This document shows, piece after piece, positions 35,470 through 47,900 of a DNA stretch of 64,000 nucleotides. The translations under genes and the position numbers were made by a program. Origin of the DNA: Rhyacophila brunnea (lineage: Eukaryota > Arthropoda > Insecta > Trichoptera > Rhyacophilidae); assembly GCA_022495005.1 (NCBI GenBank), contig JAGYXB010001569.1, positions 1 through 64,000 on the forward strand, written 5' to 3'. Within the stretch, counting starts at the first letter, position 1; every line of letters starts with the position of its first letter. A model generated the notes under the pieces. The model did not search any database and was not told the DNA's origin. It saw only the letters and a program-made list of their open reading frames with translations.

Positions 35470-35700
35470 CAGTGGCGAAAGGTGGAGGTAGGCTGTTAAG
35501 ATCCGACATAAATAGTGCACACTAAACTTTATCAGTCAAACGTATTTGTTTTCATTGAACTAAGACTACAATGTGTGGATAGTGTTTATTGATTTTTAAA
35601 ATTTAATTAAAACCTGCCTAATCCAAGCCATAGTAGAAAATAGTCAAAAGATATTCTTAAATATCTAAAATTTTGCCATACAAGTTTTTTCTAGTGTATA
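35470..35700. mobile_element. hAT-type MITE family X, left half
   Basis: Starts CAGTGGCGAAAGGTGGAGGT and continues as family X to about TATTCTTAAATATCTAAAAT; the right half is absent. Confidence 0.75.
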
Positions 35701-36081
35701 TTATGCATGAGGTGTTTTTAAATTATTTATATTCGATAAAATATACCCTAATAATATGTCAACATAAACACAGCTTACGAACAAAAGTGACACTAATAAA
35801 GTGTTTTTTAAATAAGCGATAAATATTGTCGTGCGCTGTCAAAAACAGCTGATCAAACCGAACCTATTAATGCAAAGTAAAGTCCAATAAAAAATAAACA
35901 GTCTGCTTTCGGAGGACACTGACATTGCATTTCCAAGATTCGGATACGTTCTGAATATTATAAACAAAGACAAATTTAATAATGGCGACAACCACAACGT
36001 AAAGGCCAACTTGCACATCCAGACTTTCGACGGTTTCCCAGACGATAATATTACTCTTTGACGTTTCGTGTGGGTAGGTAA

Positions 36082-36267
36082 GGCTGCAGACACACGGCAT
36101 TATAGTAGACGAGCGTCGACGCAGGGTCTTATTTGATTCCAACTGCATCCGATTAGAATCGCCAGTTGGATTTGTTTTATCTAATTGGTGATTCTAATCG
36201 GTTGTAATTGGAATCAAATAAGACCTGCGTCGACGCACGTCAACTGCAATGCCATGTGTTTGCAGCC
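36082..36267. mobile_element. Palindromic MITE, TSD TAA
   Basis: TAA at 36079-36081 and 36268-36270. Termini GGCTGCAGACACACGGCAT and ATGCCATGTGTTTGCAGCC. Inside, GTCTTATTTGATTCCAACTG pairs with TGTAATTGGAATCAAATAAG. The whole 186 bp folds as one hairpin. Harbinger-type by duplication and ends. Confidence 0.8.
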
Positions 36268-36295
36268 TAAGGCATGCGTTTCATAGGGGCGGTTA

Positions 36296-36462
36296 AGGTC
36301 TTGTTCACATGGTGCGTTTTGACTCGCGCGCATTCCATGTGACCTCATTGAGCCGTCCACATGCACTAGCGCCGTGACGATTGTCGCGCGTGGTCGAGGT
36401 ACAGGTGACCTCATAGAGGTGCCCACATCTTGTGGCGAGACACGCGCCATCTCGACAAGGCC
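36296..36462. mobile_element. Harbinger-like MITE, TSD TTA
   Basis: TTA at 36293-36295 and 36463-36465. The ends AGGTCTTGTTCACATGG and ATCTCGACAAGGCC are imperfect inverted repeats. GC-rich 167 bp with repeated GTGACCTCAT words (about 36339 and 36406). It lies 29 bp from the previous MITE. Confidence 0.65.
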
Positions 36463-36589
36463 TTATACATAAAAAATAAGATATTACAAATACCCATCAC
36501 AACTTTTGATAGAAATGGCGGTTTTTCATGAAGCAGACATAGTGTCGCTTCATTAGAAAGTATCGACATCACAGAGCAGATTAATAAAT

Positions 36590-36715
36590 AGAATTTAAAT
36601 TGGCTATACCCCAATACAATACATTTTGACACAGGGTTTTGAAAGTGTGGGTGTCCTACGAAAATAAACCACGCATTATAGAAGTGCAATAGTGTGTGTT
36701 GCCATCTTCAAAACA
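36590..36715 (-). repeat. Dispersed repeat I fragment
   Basis: The minus strand reads ACACTATTGCACTTCTATAA, GTAGGACACCCACACTTTCA and AAACCCTGTGTCAAAATGTA, as in the 3' part of copies 1-3. Confidence 0.65.
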
Positions 36716-36986
36716 CAAATATTAAATGAATGAGTAAAACTGAAAAAACATTACCAACCATGGTTCTCTATTAGTTATAAATAATTTCGGATTGCAGATT
36801 CATTTGCAGCAAAGTTCACACTAATGCTCTGGAATTTATCTATGCACCAAGATATGCATGCATTCGATTAGTATTACAAGCCTATTTTTTTATACAAATA
36901 ACCAATGATTATTATTATAAGATTATATCACGATTCCAATGCGCATATCACGGCTCTGATTTGAAGATATCCGACCGTCTATAAGG

Positions 36987-37390
36987 CAGTAGCGAAGAGT
37001 GAAGGTAGGATGTGAAGATCCGACATAAATAGTGCACACCAAATTTCATCAGTTATATTTATTAGATTTCATTCAATTAAGAATACAAATTGAAAAAATG
37101 TTTTTGGTTAGTTTTTAAAATTCAATTAAACACTGCCCAAATCAAACCATAATAGTGGAGGTAGACTGTGGGGATCCAACAAAAATAATTCACACTGTTT
37201 CAGTCATACTTATTTGTTTTCCATTGAAACAATAATACAAATTGCAGATGTTGTTGGTTAGTTTTTAAAATTCAATTAAACTTTGCCTAAGGCAAACCAT
37301 AATAGACAAAAACTATTCTTATACATAAAAAATATCTAAAATTATTTTTTAATGAAATCATTTTAGATATTTTATAGATCGAATCTACGA
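36987..37390. mobile_element. hAT-type MITE family X, rearranged copy
   Basis: Left terminus CAGTAGCGAAGAGTGAAGGT. The arm sequence is present twice in direct order (about 36987-37150 and 37155-37310, both ending AACCATAATAG), so an internal tandem duplication or a nested second copy has occurred. The right terminus is lacking. Confidence 0.65.
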
Positions 37391-37763
37391 TTGTCAGTGT
37401 CATATTATGTGAGACAGGTGGTATAATTTGACCATTTCGCCGTCTGTGACTTCTAAAAATATGTTTTTAAATAAACAATGTATTTATTATTATAAACATG
37501 CTATCAATAACAGAATGACACGGGTTTTTTTTAAAAATGATTTTCGGGAAATATTGAATGTGTTTGTCTGATTATCTAGAATCGAGAGACCGTTTTCCTC
37601 GTACAATTAATTTTAGCATTATAGAACTGCTTTTATAACAATATTATTTTTATATGCCCGAAGTGTGAACAATAAAAACACTTCAAAATTTTTGTCTTCC
37701 CTGAATTTTAGTCTTTCAGAATCTTTATTATTATCATATTCTTTTTATTCTTTCGTAATAAAC

Positions 37764-38000
37764 CAGGGCTCGAAATGGAACGGAACGCACCGGAGCGCCG
37801 TTCCGGCTCGTGAAATTTGTAAAAATATCGCTCCGTCTCGTGGAAAAAATATGTTGACCGTCTGAGCTAGATAGGCCATAGAATAGAAAATCTGACACAC
37901 CTATTTTTATAAAATACACATACGACTTGATGGCTATGTAAATATCTTCAGAAAATTTGTCGAGCGCTCCGGTTCGTAAACTTTTCCATTTCGAGCGCTG
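37764..38000. mobile_element. hAT-type MITE family E, TSD TAATAAAC
   Basis: Exact 8-bp duplication TAATAAAC at 37756-37763 and 38001-38008. Starts CAGGGCTCGAAATGGAACGG and ends TTCCATTTCGAGCGCTG (inverted repeats of about 14 bp). 237 bp. The undiverged duplication indicates a recent insertion. Confidence 0.92.
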
Positions 38001-38059
38001 TAATAAACAGATAAATACAGATGAAAATTACGAAAAATGGCGGTTACTTATCAATCGTA

Positions 38060-38299
38060 TCATATTTATGTACCTATTGAAGCAGTTCATAATAATTGTT
38101 ACAATAAGTTAACCATCTAAACTGTGAAAAAGTGCTATATTGTTTTAACAGCCGCTCTCTTGGCTGTGTTAACTTTTAGAGCAAGATGGACAGTTTAGGC
38201 GGCTAACTTATTGTTACAATTATAATAGGTAGGTACCTAAGTACCTACATAAATATGATAAACTACCGTCGATAGCCGCTTTGTGTATAGAATAGACCC
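38060..38299. mobile_element. Foldback element D, left-truncated copy
   Basis: The right end TGTGTATAGAATAGACCCATG and the inner palindrome (TTAACAGCCGCTCTCTTGGC / GCTGTGTTAACTTTTAGAGC) are kept; the left terminal arm is missing. Confidence 0.7.
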
Positions 38300-38763
38300 A
38301 TGCATTGTAATATCTAATAACGGTCAATTTCCGAATTGTATTCGTGAATTTTGGTGTTACTAATACTTTAATTTAAAATTAAAATTAAAAATATTTAATC
38401 TGTTATTTTAATAGAGAATTGTTATCGTTATAAATGAGTCAGTGGCTAAATTAAATTGGGTAGCGTTGATTCAAAGACATTTGTTGTAGGAGATATACGT
38501 AGTTGTTAACCTGCTTCATTAGTTTACCATCATTTTCAATCATTGAGCATTTTAAAGACAATCTATTTTTAAACCTATTTTTAGGCTCTCATTTGCAAGC
38601 TCCTGCATTCAAAATACTTTAATTGGGAAACGCTGGTCAATAGACATTTGTTGCAGAGATATATGTAGTTGTTCACTTTCAATCATTGAACATTCATCCT
38701 AAATATTTGTTACATCCATTCACAATAATTAATTTGGTTTATTCTTCTTCCTTCCAGTTGAGG

Positions 38764-38943
38764 ATGTCGACGTTGCTGTTCTGGCAGGGCCGCAACGGTC
38801 GGAGCAGTGCCACCAACAGCACCACATCGGGCAGCGGCACAGCCACCACACCAGGGACCACACCCAGCGGAGCCACCCCCGGCCGAGCATGGCTCCACGC
38901 GTCTGACTTGCTGCTCAAGGGACACGTTGTATATTTAGTCAAG
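38764..38943 (+). CDS. ced-6: ced-6 coding exon 1 (aa 1-60)
   Basis: Preceded by a pyrimidine-rich acceptor (TTCTTCTTCCTTCCAG, ending 38757). ATG at 38764 gives MSTLLFWQGRNGRSS, a Thr/Ser/Gly/Pro-rich linker (aa 16-40), then the PTB start AWLHASDLLLKGHVVYLVK. The donor GTAACT at 38944 is in phase 0. GC content is far above the flanks. Confidence 0.9.
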
Positions 38944-41900
38944 GTAACTTACATTTCTGGGTCTGCCTGAATCCTTACTTACCTAAGCTGGCACTACAGA
39001 CCGTGCAGGAATCTCTAACTCTCACGTCAGTCGGTCACACTCAGCCTCTCAACATTCCTCTTGACGTTGTCCGCCCAGCTGCTCCGGGCAGCTCCATCGT
39101 ACCCAACAATGTGACCGGGCTCATCTTGAGTCTTCACACCCTCAAGGCATTAACTATATGGGGCTTAAACTGTTCGCAGAGATCAGCATTCAAACGAATG
39201 CGCGCCACCACCACTTTTGGTTTTCTTTAACCGGTTCAAGTATTCTTCGGAGCATTCAGATTCATGTTCCATTGAGTACAATTTGTTTTCATTGAAATAA
39301 GACTACAATTTTATTTACAGATTTTTAAAATTCAATTAAACCCTGCGAAACCAAGCCATAATAGATAATAATCAAAAAATACTCGTCGATCTATAAAATA
39401 TCTAAAATTATGCAATAAAAGTATATAGGTATAGGCAGGGCTTAATGAATTTAAAAAAATGAACCAACAATATGTGTAATATGTATTCTTAATCCAAAGC
39501 AAAAGTATGAATGAAAAAGTGTGCACAGCTTTGTCCTATCGCTCATATTGCACCAAAACTATTATGGTTTGGTTTAGGCATGGTTTAATTGATTTCTAAA
39601 AACTAACCAATCTCATCTGTAAATAATTGTAGTCTTAGTTCAATAAAAACAAATACATATGACTAACAAAGTTTAATGTGCACTATTTATGGTGCATCTT
39701 TACAGCCTACCTCCACCCTTCGCCACTGTGGTATCTACACTAATGCAAGTTATTTTTATCTGTTAAATAAATCTCAAGTGCACAAGTGTGAATCTTGCTA
39801 CAAATAAACCTGTAGTGTGACACGACTTGTAGCTGCACTAGCCGTGTTACCAGGTTCACTTTCATATACAGGTGTGGCACTAAGGCCCTCCTCCCATGGA
39901 GCAACTGAAATACGACGGAACTGAAACTAAAATTCCAACCAGTATCTAGCTAATGCATTTCAATGGCGGCTCGCTGACGGCGAAACTCGAATCTCTCAGT
40001 TTCAAAACGGTCGCGAGGAGACGCGACATGCTAGTCGCACGGTCTCTCAAGTTTCCAGTCACCGTAAAACAGTGGGACCAATTTCAATAGATTCGGTGAA
40101 AAATCATATTTTCTTACCAAAATTGGTAGCACTGCGTAACAAGTGTCATGCTATAAAAACCATAACAACCCAAGACATCAAAAGTACAAGATAAGCAAAA
40201 TTGAAATAACCCAAAGAGATCTTTGAAATAACCTAATTGTATTCGAGTAAACGCAGCAGCGTGCGTGTTGTCGATTTTTGTACAAAACAGCTGATGGTCC
40301 AGTTTGACAGTTTGAGGTTATGTGATTATTATTTCACGTGGGTTTCAGTAGCATCACATTGGTCAGTTTATGAGTTCCATCACCAACCAGTTCCGTCAGA
40401 TTTCAGTTGCACCTTGGGAGGAGGGCCTAAGTAAAAAAGTTTTTAAAATGGAAAGGGCTGAAGATGAACTAACGAATTAGAGCAATCTATTACTGTACTT
40501 CATATTGAACTCTACTGTTGCAGTCCAATGACCATTGAGAGATGAAAGAGTATCCGATATTCCCAGTCAACACATGAACCTAGTAAATAAAATACTACAT
40601 ATACCTATCTAGTTTTATTTTGGTAGCATTAGTGACTACTTGTTAAGACTCCAATTCCAGTTTTTAAATGCGTTCATAGAACAGTTATCAACAAAAAATC
40701 TGGTTAACTTGGAACAATTAAAACAAAATGTGTAAGCTGACAATATAACAATGAACCTTATCCGTCCGTCAATTGTGGGCGTTGGGTGATTTGATAACGC
40801 TAATCAGACGTTGATTGACATTCCATTGAAATCGGAAATTGAGCGTTTTGACCCGATTCTATTTACGCTGTTGTGAATTGTTTATTTCCATAAAACGCCT
40901 ACTTTTACGATTATTCTATCTATGATTTGTGATTAAGCATGTTGGAGAAATATCTTTCCTCTTTGAGCTTCATCAATAATGTTATAAAACAGCGCCTCAG
41001 GTCCTGACCCCTTTTGGGAACAAAAAATAATTATAAAGATTATAATTTAGGTGAATGGAATATTACTTACAGCGGTGATATTTTTTTTTTTTTTTTTAGA
41101 ATTATTAATAACCATATCCTTGCTTTTTCGTACAAGGTGGTTGTTAGTAATTTTTAACAATCACAAACACCCAGGCTTTGAGAAAAACACATAAATGTTT
41201 TTGTCATGACCGGGAATCGAACCCAGAACTCTCGGGTGGAAGGCCAGCGCCTTACCCACTGCACCACGAGAGCCGCGCTCACAGCGGTGATATTAAAATA
41301 AATATTTGATTGTAATATTATCATGCAGCATTTCTAAAAGATGAGACAGAGTGGCGCAGACCTTTAATAGGTTAGGCCAAGAGTACATGATAATAAAATA
41401 TCATAAAATAAATGTTGCGACCTTCGACTTACACGAACAATCGCATAAAATCACAAGTAACATTATTCCAGTAGCCAAGGGCGGAGGTAGGCTGATAAGA
41501 TCCGCCATAAATAGTGCACATTAAGCTTTGTTCGTCATACGTAATTGTTTTTATTGAACTAAGACTATAATTTACAGATGGTATTAGTTAGTTTTTAAAA
41601 ATCAATTAAACCCTGCCTAAATCAAACCATAATACTTTTGGTAGGTACGAGGGTGGGTCAATAAGTCCTTAGAAAAGCCGACAGGTGGCGCGACTAGTAC
41701 TGTAAGCGGTTTGTTTTCATGCAGCGGCACTACCGATTCAGTATGCTGCGAAGTTTCAATCAGATTGGTCGGGTTGTTGTGTGTTTCTCGTACATTTAAA
41801 AAAAAAATTGCTTGTGGAAAATGGAAAAATGGAAAATGGAGAAAATTGAGTTTAGAGCTGTTATTAAACATTTTAATATAAAAGGGTTAACAGCAAAGGA

Positions 41901-44900
41901 AATAAAAAATGAGTTGGATTTAGTTCACGGCATATCTGCTCCTTCACTTGCAACTATTTATAACTGGTTAAATGAATTTAAACGTGGTCGTACATCAACA
42001 AAGGATGAACCACGCTCAGGACGTCCTGTAGAGGTGACTACACCAGAAATGATCAATAAAATCCACGATATGGTGTTAAGTGACCGAAGATTAAAGTTGA
42101 GTGAGATAATTGAGGTTACAGGGATCTCAAAAGGTAGCGTCATTTCTATTTTACATGACAAATTGGGCATGAAAAATATTTCTGCAAGATGGGTGCCGCG
42201 TTTGCTCACAGTCGACAATAAACGCAATAGGGTGGTGGCCTCTAAAGCCCTGTTGTCGCTCATGCAACGCAATCCGGATGAATTTTTTTGTCGCTTTGTG
42301 ACTGTAGATGAAACATGGATACACCACTATACTCCCGAGACGAAAGAACAGTCAAAGCAGTGGATTGCGAAGGCAAACCATGTCCAAAGAAGGCGAAAAC
42401 CGTAAAATCAGCTGGTAAGGTTATGGCTACTGTATTTTGGGATGCACGTGGAATTATTTTCGTTGACTATTTGGAAAAAGGAAAAACAATAACAGGGGAT
42501 TATTATGCATCTTTATTGGACCAGCTAAAAAACAAAATTGAAGAAAAACGGCCTCATTTAAACAGGAAAAAAATCCTCTTTCATCAGGACAATGCCCGTG
42601 TTCACACATGTTTACGATCAATGGCTAAAATTGAAGAATTGAAGTTCGAATTGGTCGACCACCCACCGTATTCGCCAGATTTAGCCCCCAGTGACTTTTT
42701 CCTTTTCCCAAACTTAAAAAAATGGCTAAGTGGACAACGTTTTTTTTCAAATGAAGAAGTCATCGATCGGACAAATGCTTATTTTGAGGACCTTCCGAAA
42801 ACTTATTTTTCTGACGGTTTAAAAAAAATTGAGAAACGTCTAACCAAGTGTATTGAGCTCCAAGGAAATTATGTTGAGAAATAAAAAAAAAATACAAAAA
42901 TAAAACCTGTTTTAATGCTTTTTTCTAAGGAATTATTGACCCACCCTCGTATATTTTGGGTGATACGACAAAATTGTGCACACTTTTTCATTCGTTGGAT
43001 TAAGAATACATATTGTTGGTTAATTTTTGTAAATTCATTAATCCCTGCCTAAACCAAACTATAGTAGACAGAAAATATTATTCTATCTATAAAATATTCA
43101 AAGTTATGTATGATTTAATTGCATAATTTTAAATAATATTTTATAGGTAGACGAGTATTTTTAGGCTATTATCTATTATGGCTTGGTTTTCGCAGGGCTT
43201 AATTGAATTTAAAAAACTAACCAACACTATCTGTAAATTTTAGTCGTATTTCAATGAAAACAAATGTGTATGATTGACAGAGTTTAGTGTGTACTATTTA
43301 TGGCGGATCTTAACAGCCTACCTCCACCCTTCGCCACTGCATTATGCATGTAAGTATCAAAAGCATGACAAAACGTCAACAGCTGACATCCATTTTCTTT
43401 TTTATTTATAAACAATGCTACTAACAAAAAGATGTGTAATATTAATTTTTGTAAACATACTGGAATAGCTATCTTGTATTGTAATGCAAAAGTTTATATT
43501 ACTCCTTCCGATTAGAGTTAATATTGTATTTTGCTTTAGTTTCTAGGCACAACGACAGTGGATCAGCCCAAAGGCATCGAGGTAGTAAAAGACGCCATCC
43601 GGAGGTTGCAGTTCACACAGCAGCTGAGGAAGTCAGAGACGGGAGCCAAAACAAAGAAAGTGGAAATCACCATATCCGTTGACGGAGTTGCTATTCAGGT
43701 ACAAATATTGCATATGCCCAAATTACATGACCGAACTCTACAACTCCAACCAACCGTCTGACCTGATCGATAAATGCCATTTTGAATCTGTCATGGAAAC
43801 ATGAGCGAAATGTTTATTAAATTAAATTTATTTTAACCTGATTCAGGGTGATATATTATTGCATAGAAGGCATTAACTTCCGCCACCCGCCACGTCCTGT
43901 TAATGCTGTCAGTATAGCGTTTGATTTTATAATGATACTCGCTTGACTTTATTCATTATTTTAATGGACAATAATAATAATGAACGAAAATAATACGTTT
44001 GTAAATGCAACCTCCCACAATGGTCGGCTAAAGCGTCAGCCTATAGCGTCATGGGTCACAGGTTGGAAACCTGTGTCTGGGCAAAGTACACATATTGTTT
44101 TTATATTTGTGTATGTGTCAGAGTATGGACCTAATAGGTTGAGCAAGTGGCTGACATCTATTTCTCGTAAAAACAAAATCCATGGAGGCCCATATTATCA
44201 TCGTATTAGGACTGGACATGTCGAAAGAAGAAATATAATCAGCAACTTTAATAAATAATTTAGGTATTTAGATATTTAATATGTAGGTATGCTAGAAAAA
44301 AAGTTCAGGATCATCCGATATAAATAGAACATAAAGTACAAAGAAATTAGCGTTATGCCTTATTTTAGAGGGCATGTCAATCTTCAATTACTCTATGCCA
44401 GGGATGGCGAACCTTTTTACGTATGCGTGCCAAAATATTATTTTTTGACTGTCTGACGTGCCGAGCAGTTTTTCGAGTAGATCGAGCAGGAAAAAAATGA
44501 AAAAATAGTTATAAGAATTCTATTAAAAAAGTTAATTATAAATTATAAGCAATTGAGTTCATGAGTATTATTACTATAATACCTACTTAGTTTGGTTCTT
44601 TACGAACAAATTGACGCCAAAATATCTCGGATCAGATGAGGCATCTTCTCGCTACAGTGGTCTCAAGCATTATAAAATGATTGTAAATCAATTAAAATCA
44701 GAGGTTCGCGACACGGCTTACCCTTATAGATTTGCGCATGAATTTCGTCGATTGATAAATATTATTGGTAGAAATGTTATTAAAAACCGAAGAAAATACG
44801 CATTTTTAATATTATATAATACCTATATATTTAGGCATTTGTAAAACTTTTTGTAAAAAAAATATATTTTAAATTATATATCTATTTTTTTCTTTTCAAC

Positions 44901-47900
44901 ACAAAACATTCGCGTGCCATAGGTTCGCCATCCCTGCTTTATGCAATTACTCCATAACATGATTTCGAGACTTACCAACTTTTCGCAGTAACCTCACGAA
45001 TCTGATGCAATTCGGTTGCATGTTGTTCTCGTTAATGAATAATCCAGTTTCATTTCAGATATTTTTGCAAGCGTCTTCCAGTTATGAATACAATATAATA
45101 ATCCTTGACAAATAGATTAACTCATTTCTAGTGATTCTAAAATAATGCTTACCCACAATAATATTTGACATTGATGAAAGACTCACTTATTCGAGTCATT
45201 TGCATAATCTTTTGAATCATTTCAAACGACTGCTGCACCTCTCTTTTGTGTTCAAGAAAAAACGAATTCAAAAATACACTTCCCATAGAATTCTATGCAG
45301 TGTTCATTTTGCCAATATTCAAGGTCTGCATAATATTTCAGTTGAAATTTTGACCAACTTAAAACAAAAGAAATCTCAAGGCACAATATTATTATCCTAC
45401 TATGCCGTAATAGTAATTATAAAATATTGTTTCCACTGTGAGATTTTTAGAGACTCTGGAGACATTAATCAATAAAAGGGCGGTTTCCACATTGAGAGTT
45501 TTTGATTTAAAAAATTTTACATGTGAGAGTATCCGGCTGATGTGTAATAAAAAACTATTATGCTAGAAACACATTATGATCATGTCAAGTGAGCCATTCT
45601 GTGGAGGCCCATATGATCTCATTAGGATCGGACATACTAATATTAATAATAAACCAGTGATCGCACGTGATTTTGTCTGATAACATTTTATATACTAAGT
45701 ATTTTTGTCTGTGGTGCATGTAGCTCACGTGACTTGTAATGTGTTTCTAGCATTATAGACAAATCTAAAAACAAAACACACCCATGGTCAGCCTCGAACC
45801 ACAAACCTTTCGGTTGATATCCAAGCACCAAGGTACCAAATGCAACATTGTGGCCGGGGTAAATATGAAACACAGCGTTCAGCGAGGCATGAGCGGCGTG
45901 CACAACTCAAACGTACACTTTCAACAATTTGGATTGTGTTGATTTTGAGTTGGCCGGCCGTGACATAAACTCGAAATCAAGTCTTCAGAGCTTTAATACA
46001 ATACCTTTGAGTTAACTATGCTCTATTTGTCTCACTCTAGCGACACTCACATGTCATTTTATCAATCAATATATATGTTTGGGTCCAGCGTTATGGCTAA
46101 CAACCAATCATCGTAATAGACTGCTAAAATACCTACACGCTGTAGTATAGACCTTCATATGCTCCGTCTTAAAAGGATAATGGTGGTATACCCAAAATGT
46201 TGAAGAAAAACTTCTATAGAGCCTAAACATATTATGAAAGTGAAACAACTAAAGGACCCCAATGTCTACTAATTTGAATAAAAACCATGTAGAGTTAAAA
46301 GGCTTTGTGGACTTAAGTGATTTTGGTAGAGAAACCACAGAAGGTTCCACCCTGTAATATAAGGATTTCTTGTAGTACCTTGAAAACATTTACTATTTTT
46401 TTTTATCATTTACAGGAGCCAAGAACAAATAATATCCTGCACCAGTTTCCACTGCACCGAATTTCTTACTGCGCCGATGACAAAGAGGCAAAGAAGTTCT
46501 TTTCCTTCATCGCAAAGGGTGATACGGCAGGCGGCAATAACTCGCTGACCAACGGCACGAGTCCATCGGAGCAAAGCAGCGTGGTGAACAGCACAACAGA
46601 TGGCAGTTCAATCTCCGGCAGCGAGCAGCATGAGTGCTTTGTCTTTGTTAGTAATAAATTGGCGGCGGAGATCACCCTCACTATTGGACAGGCGTTCGAT
46701 TTGGCATACAAGTAAGCAGGGCACGACATAATAAGTATTGAACATACATAATTTGAAAACATCTCATGTATATTACCCAATAGAAAAAATCTTTTTTAGT
46801 GACTTCGCATTATTGGTTCATTTCAAAAGAACTTCACACTACTTCTACTATGATATTCCACTATATTTACTCAATTAGTCGATTACATACATGATTCTAT
46901 ATGCAGATATTACCAAAATTAGCCTTGAATTATTAAATTCATTGGATTGTATATTACATAATTAAATTTGACTTCCGTATGACATTTTACACATCTCACA
47001 AATTGCTCTATCAAAGCAGTCATTTGAATATTAAATTTACCTGTTGAAAGATACTACCTCGTAAATTTTATGCAGGCAGCCAAAGCAATGTATTTTAGAT
47101 GAATAATCACGTAAAAGACCAAGAAATGCATACTAATGAAACTGAAATGAAGGTGAATCTGAAATTATAGTGGAATCTTTTAAGTAGGTTTTGACTCTAA
47201 TCACCTCAAAAACCAATTTTTAGATATTACATATATATACTACTAATTTAATTTGATAATTTCCGATATATTCTGGTGTTTACCCAATATGCATACAATA
47301 TCTTGTTGTTTACCAGACGTTTCTTGATGGAACGGGGAGCCGGTGCCGAAGCAGCAGGTCAAGAGGCGTGCAGGGCGCGAGCGCAGGCACAAGAGTTTGC
47401 CGCCAGAACGAAAGAACTTGCCGCGCTGTTGGACGCCAGTGCCCATGACCAACTCGCCGCATGGCTGGCCAGGAGAGGCATCACGCACGCCACGGATTGG
47501 ACACATACACCGGAAACTGGTTGGTCTTGTGACTTGTTCACATCATTGTTAGCATATTGTTTCATTCTTCAGTGCCACTATATGATAGTGAATCATGGCA
47601 ACAAAGACTTACGGCAAGCAAATCGTACTTAACTTGGGTCGAGGTGCAGTCGTGTTATGTTAAATCGAAGCAACGTCAAAATGCCATGCATAGATCAAAA
47701 TACAGTGCAACCCCGATTTTACATGCTTGGAATTGTTTTCTTTTTGTGTAGTTTCTGCAGTCTATATTAGTATATCACTGCTGACCAGTTAATTACCACA
47801 ACTCGGTTAGTGCTCAATTATGTATCTAATGGCCACACGCCAGGAGTGTTCCCGCAATCTACGTCTAAAATACATATTCAAAATTCGAAAAAAAAAAATT

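Larger units (their letters stand above)
41469..43339. mobile_element. hAT-type MITE family X split by mariner, TSD CATTATTC/CATTATGC
   Basis: Left terminus CAGTAGCCAAGGGCGGAGGT, right terminus CTCCACCCTTCGCCACTG. The flanking 8-mers CATTATTC (41461-41468) and CATTATGC (43340-43347) differ at one base. Without the mariner it is about 567 bp, in line with the other complete copies (538-584 bp). Confidence 0.88.

Noticed and set aside
38710..38942. Minus-strand open frames over ced-6 exon 1
   Set aside because: Antisense shadows created by the GC-rich Ser/Thr/Gly linker codons of exon 1.
41812..41820. TTG as start of the mariner transposase
   Set aside because: ATG codons at 41821 and 41836 are in the same frame and fit the usual family N-terminus better.
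44611..44844. 77-codon plus-strand frame inside hAT-type MITE K
   Set aside because: The homologous region at 29.7 kb does not keep the frame, so it is not a conserved coding segment.
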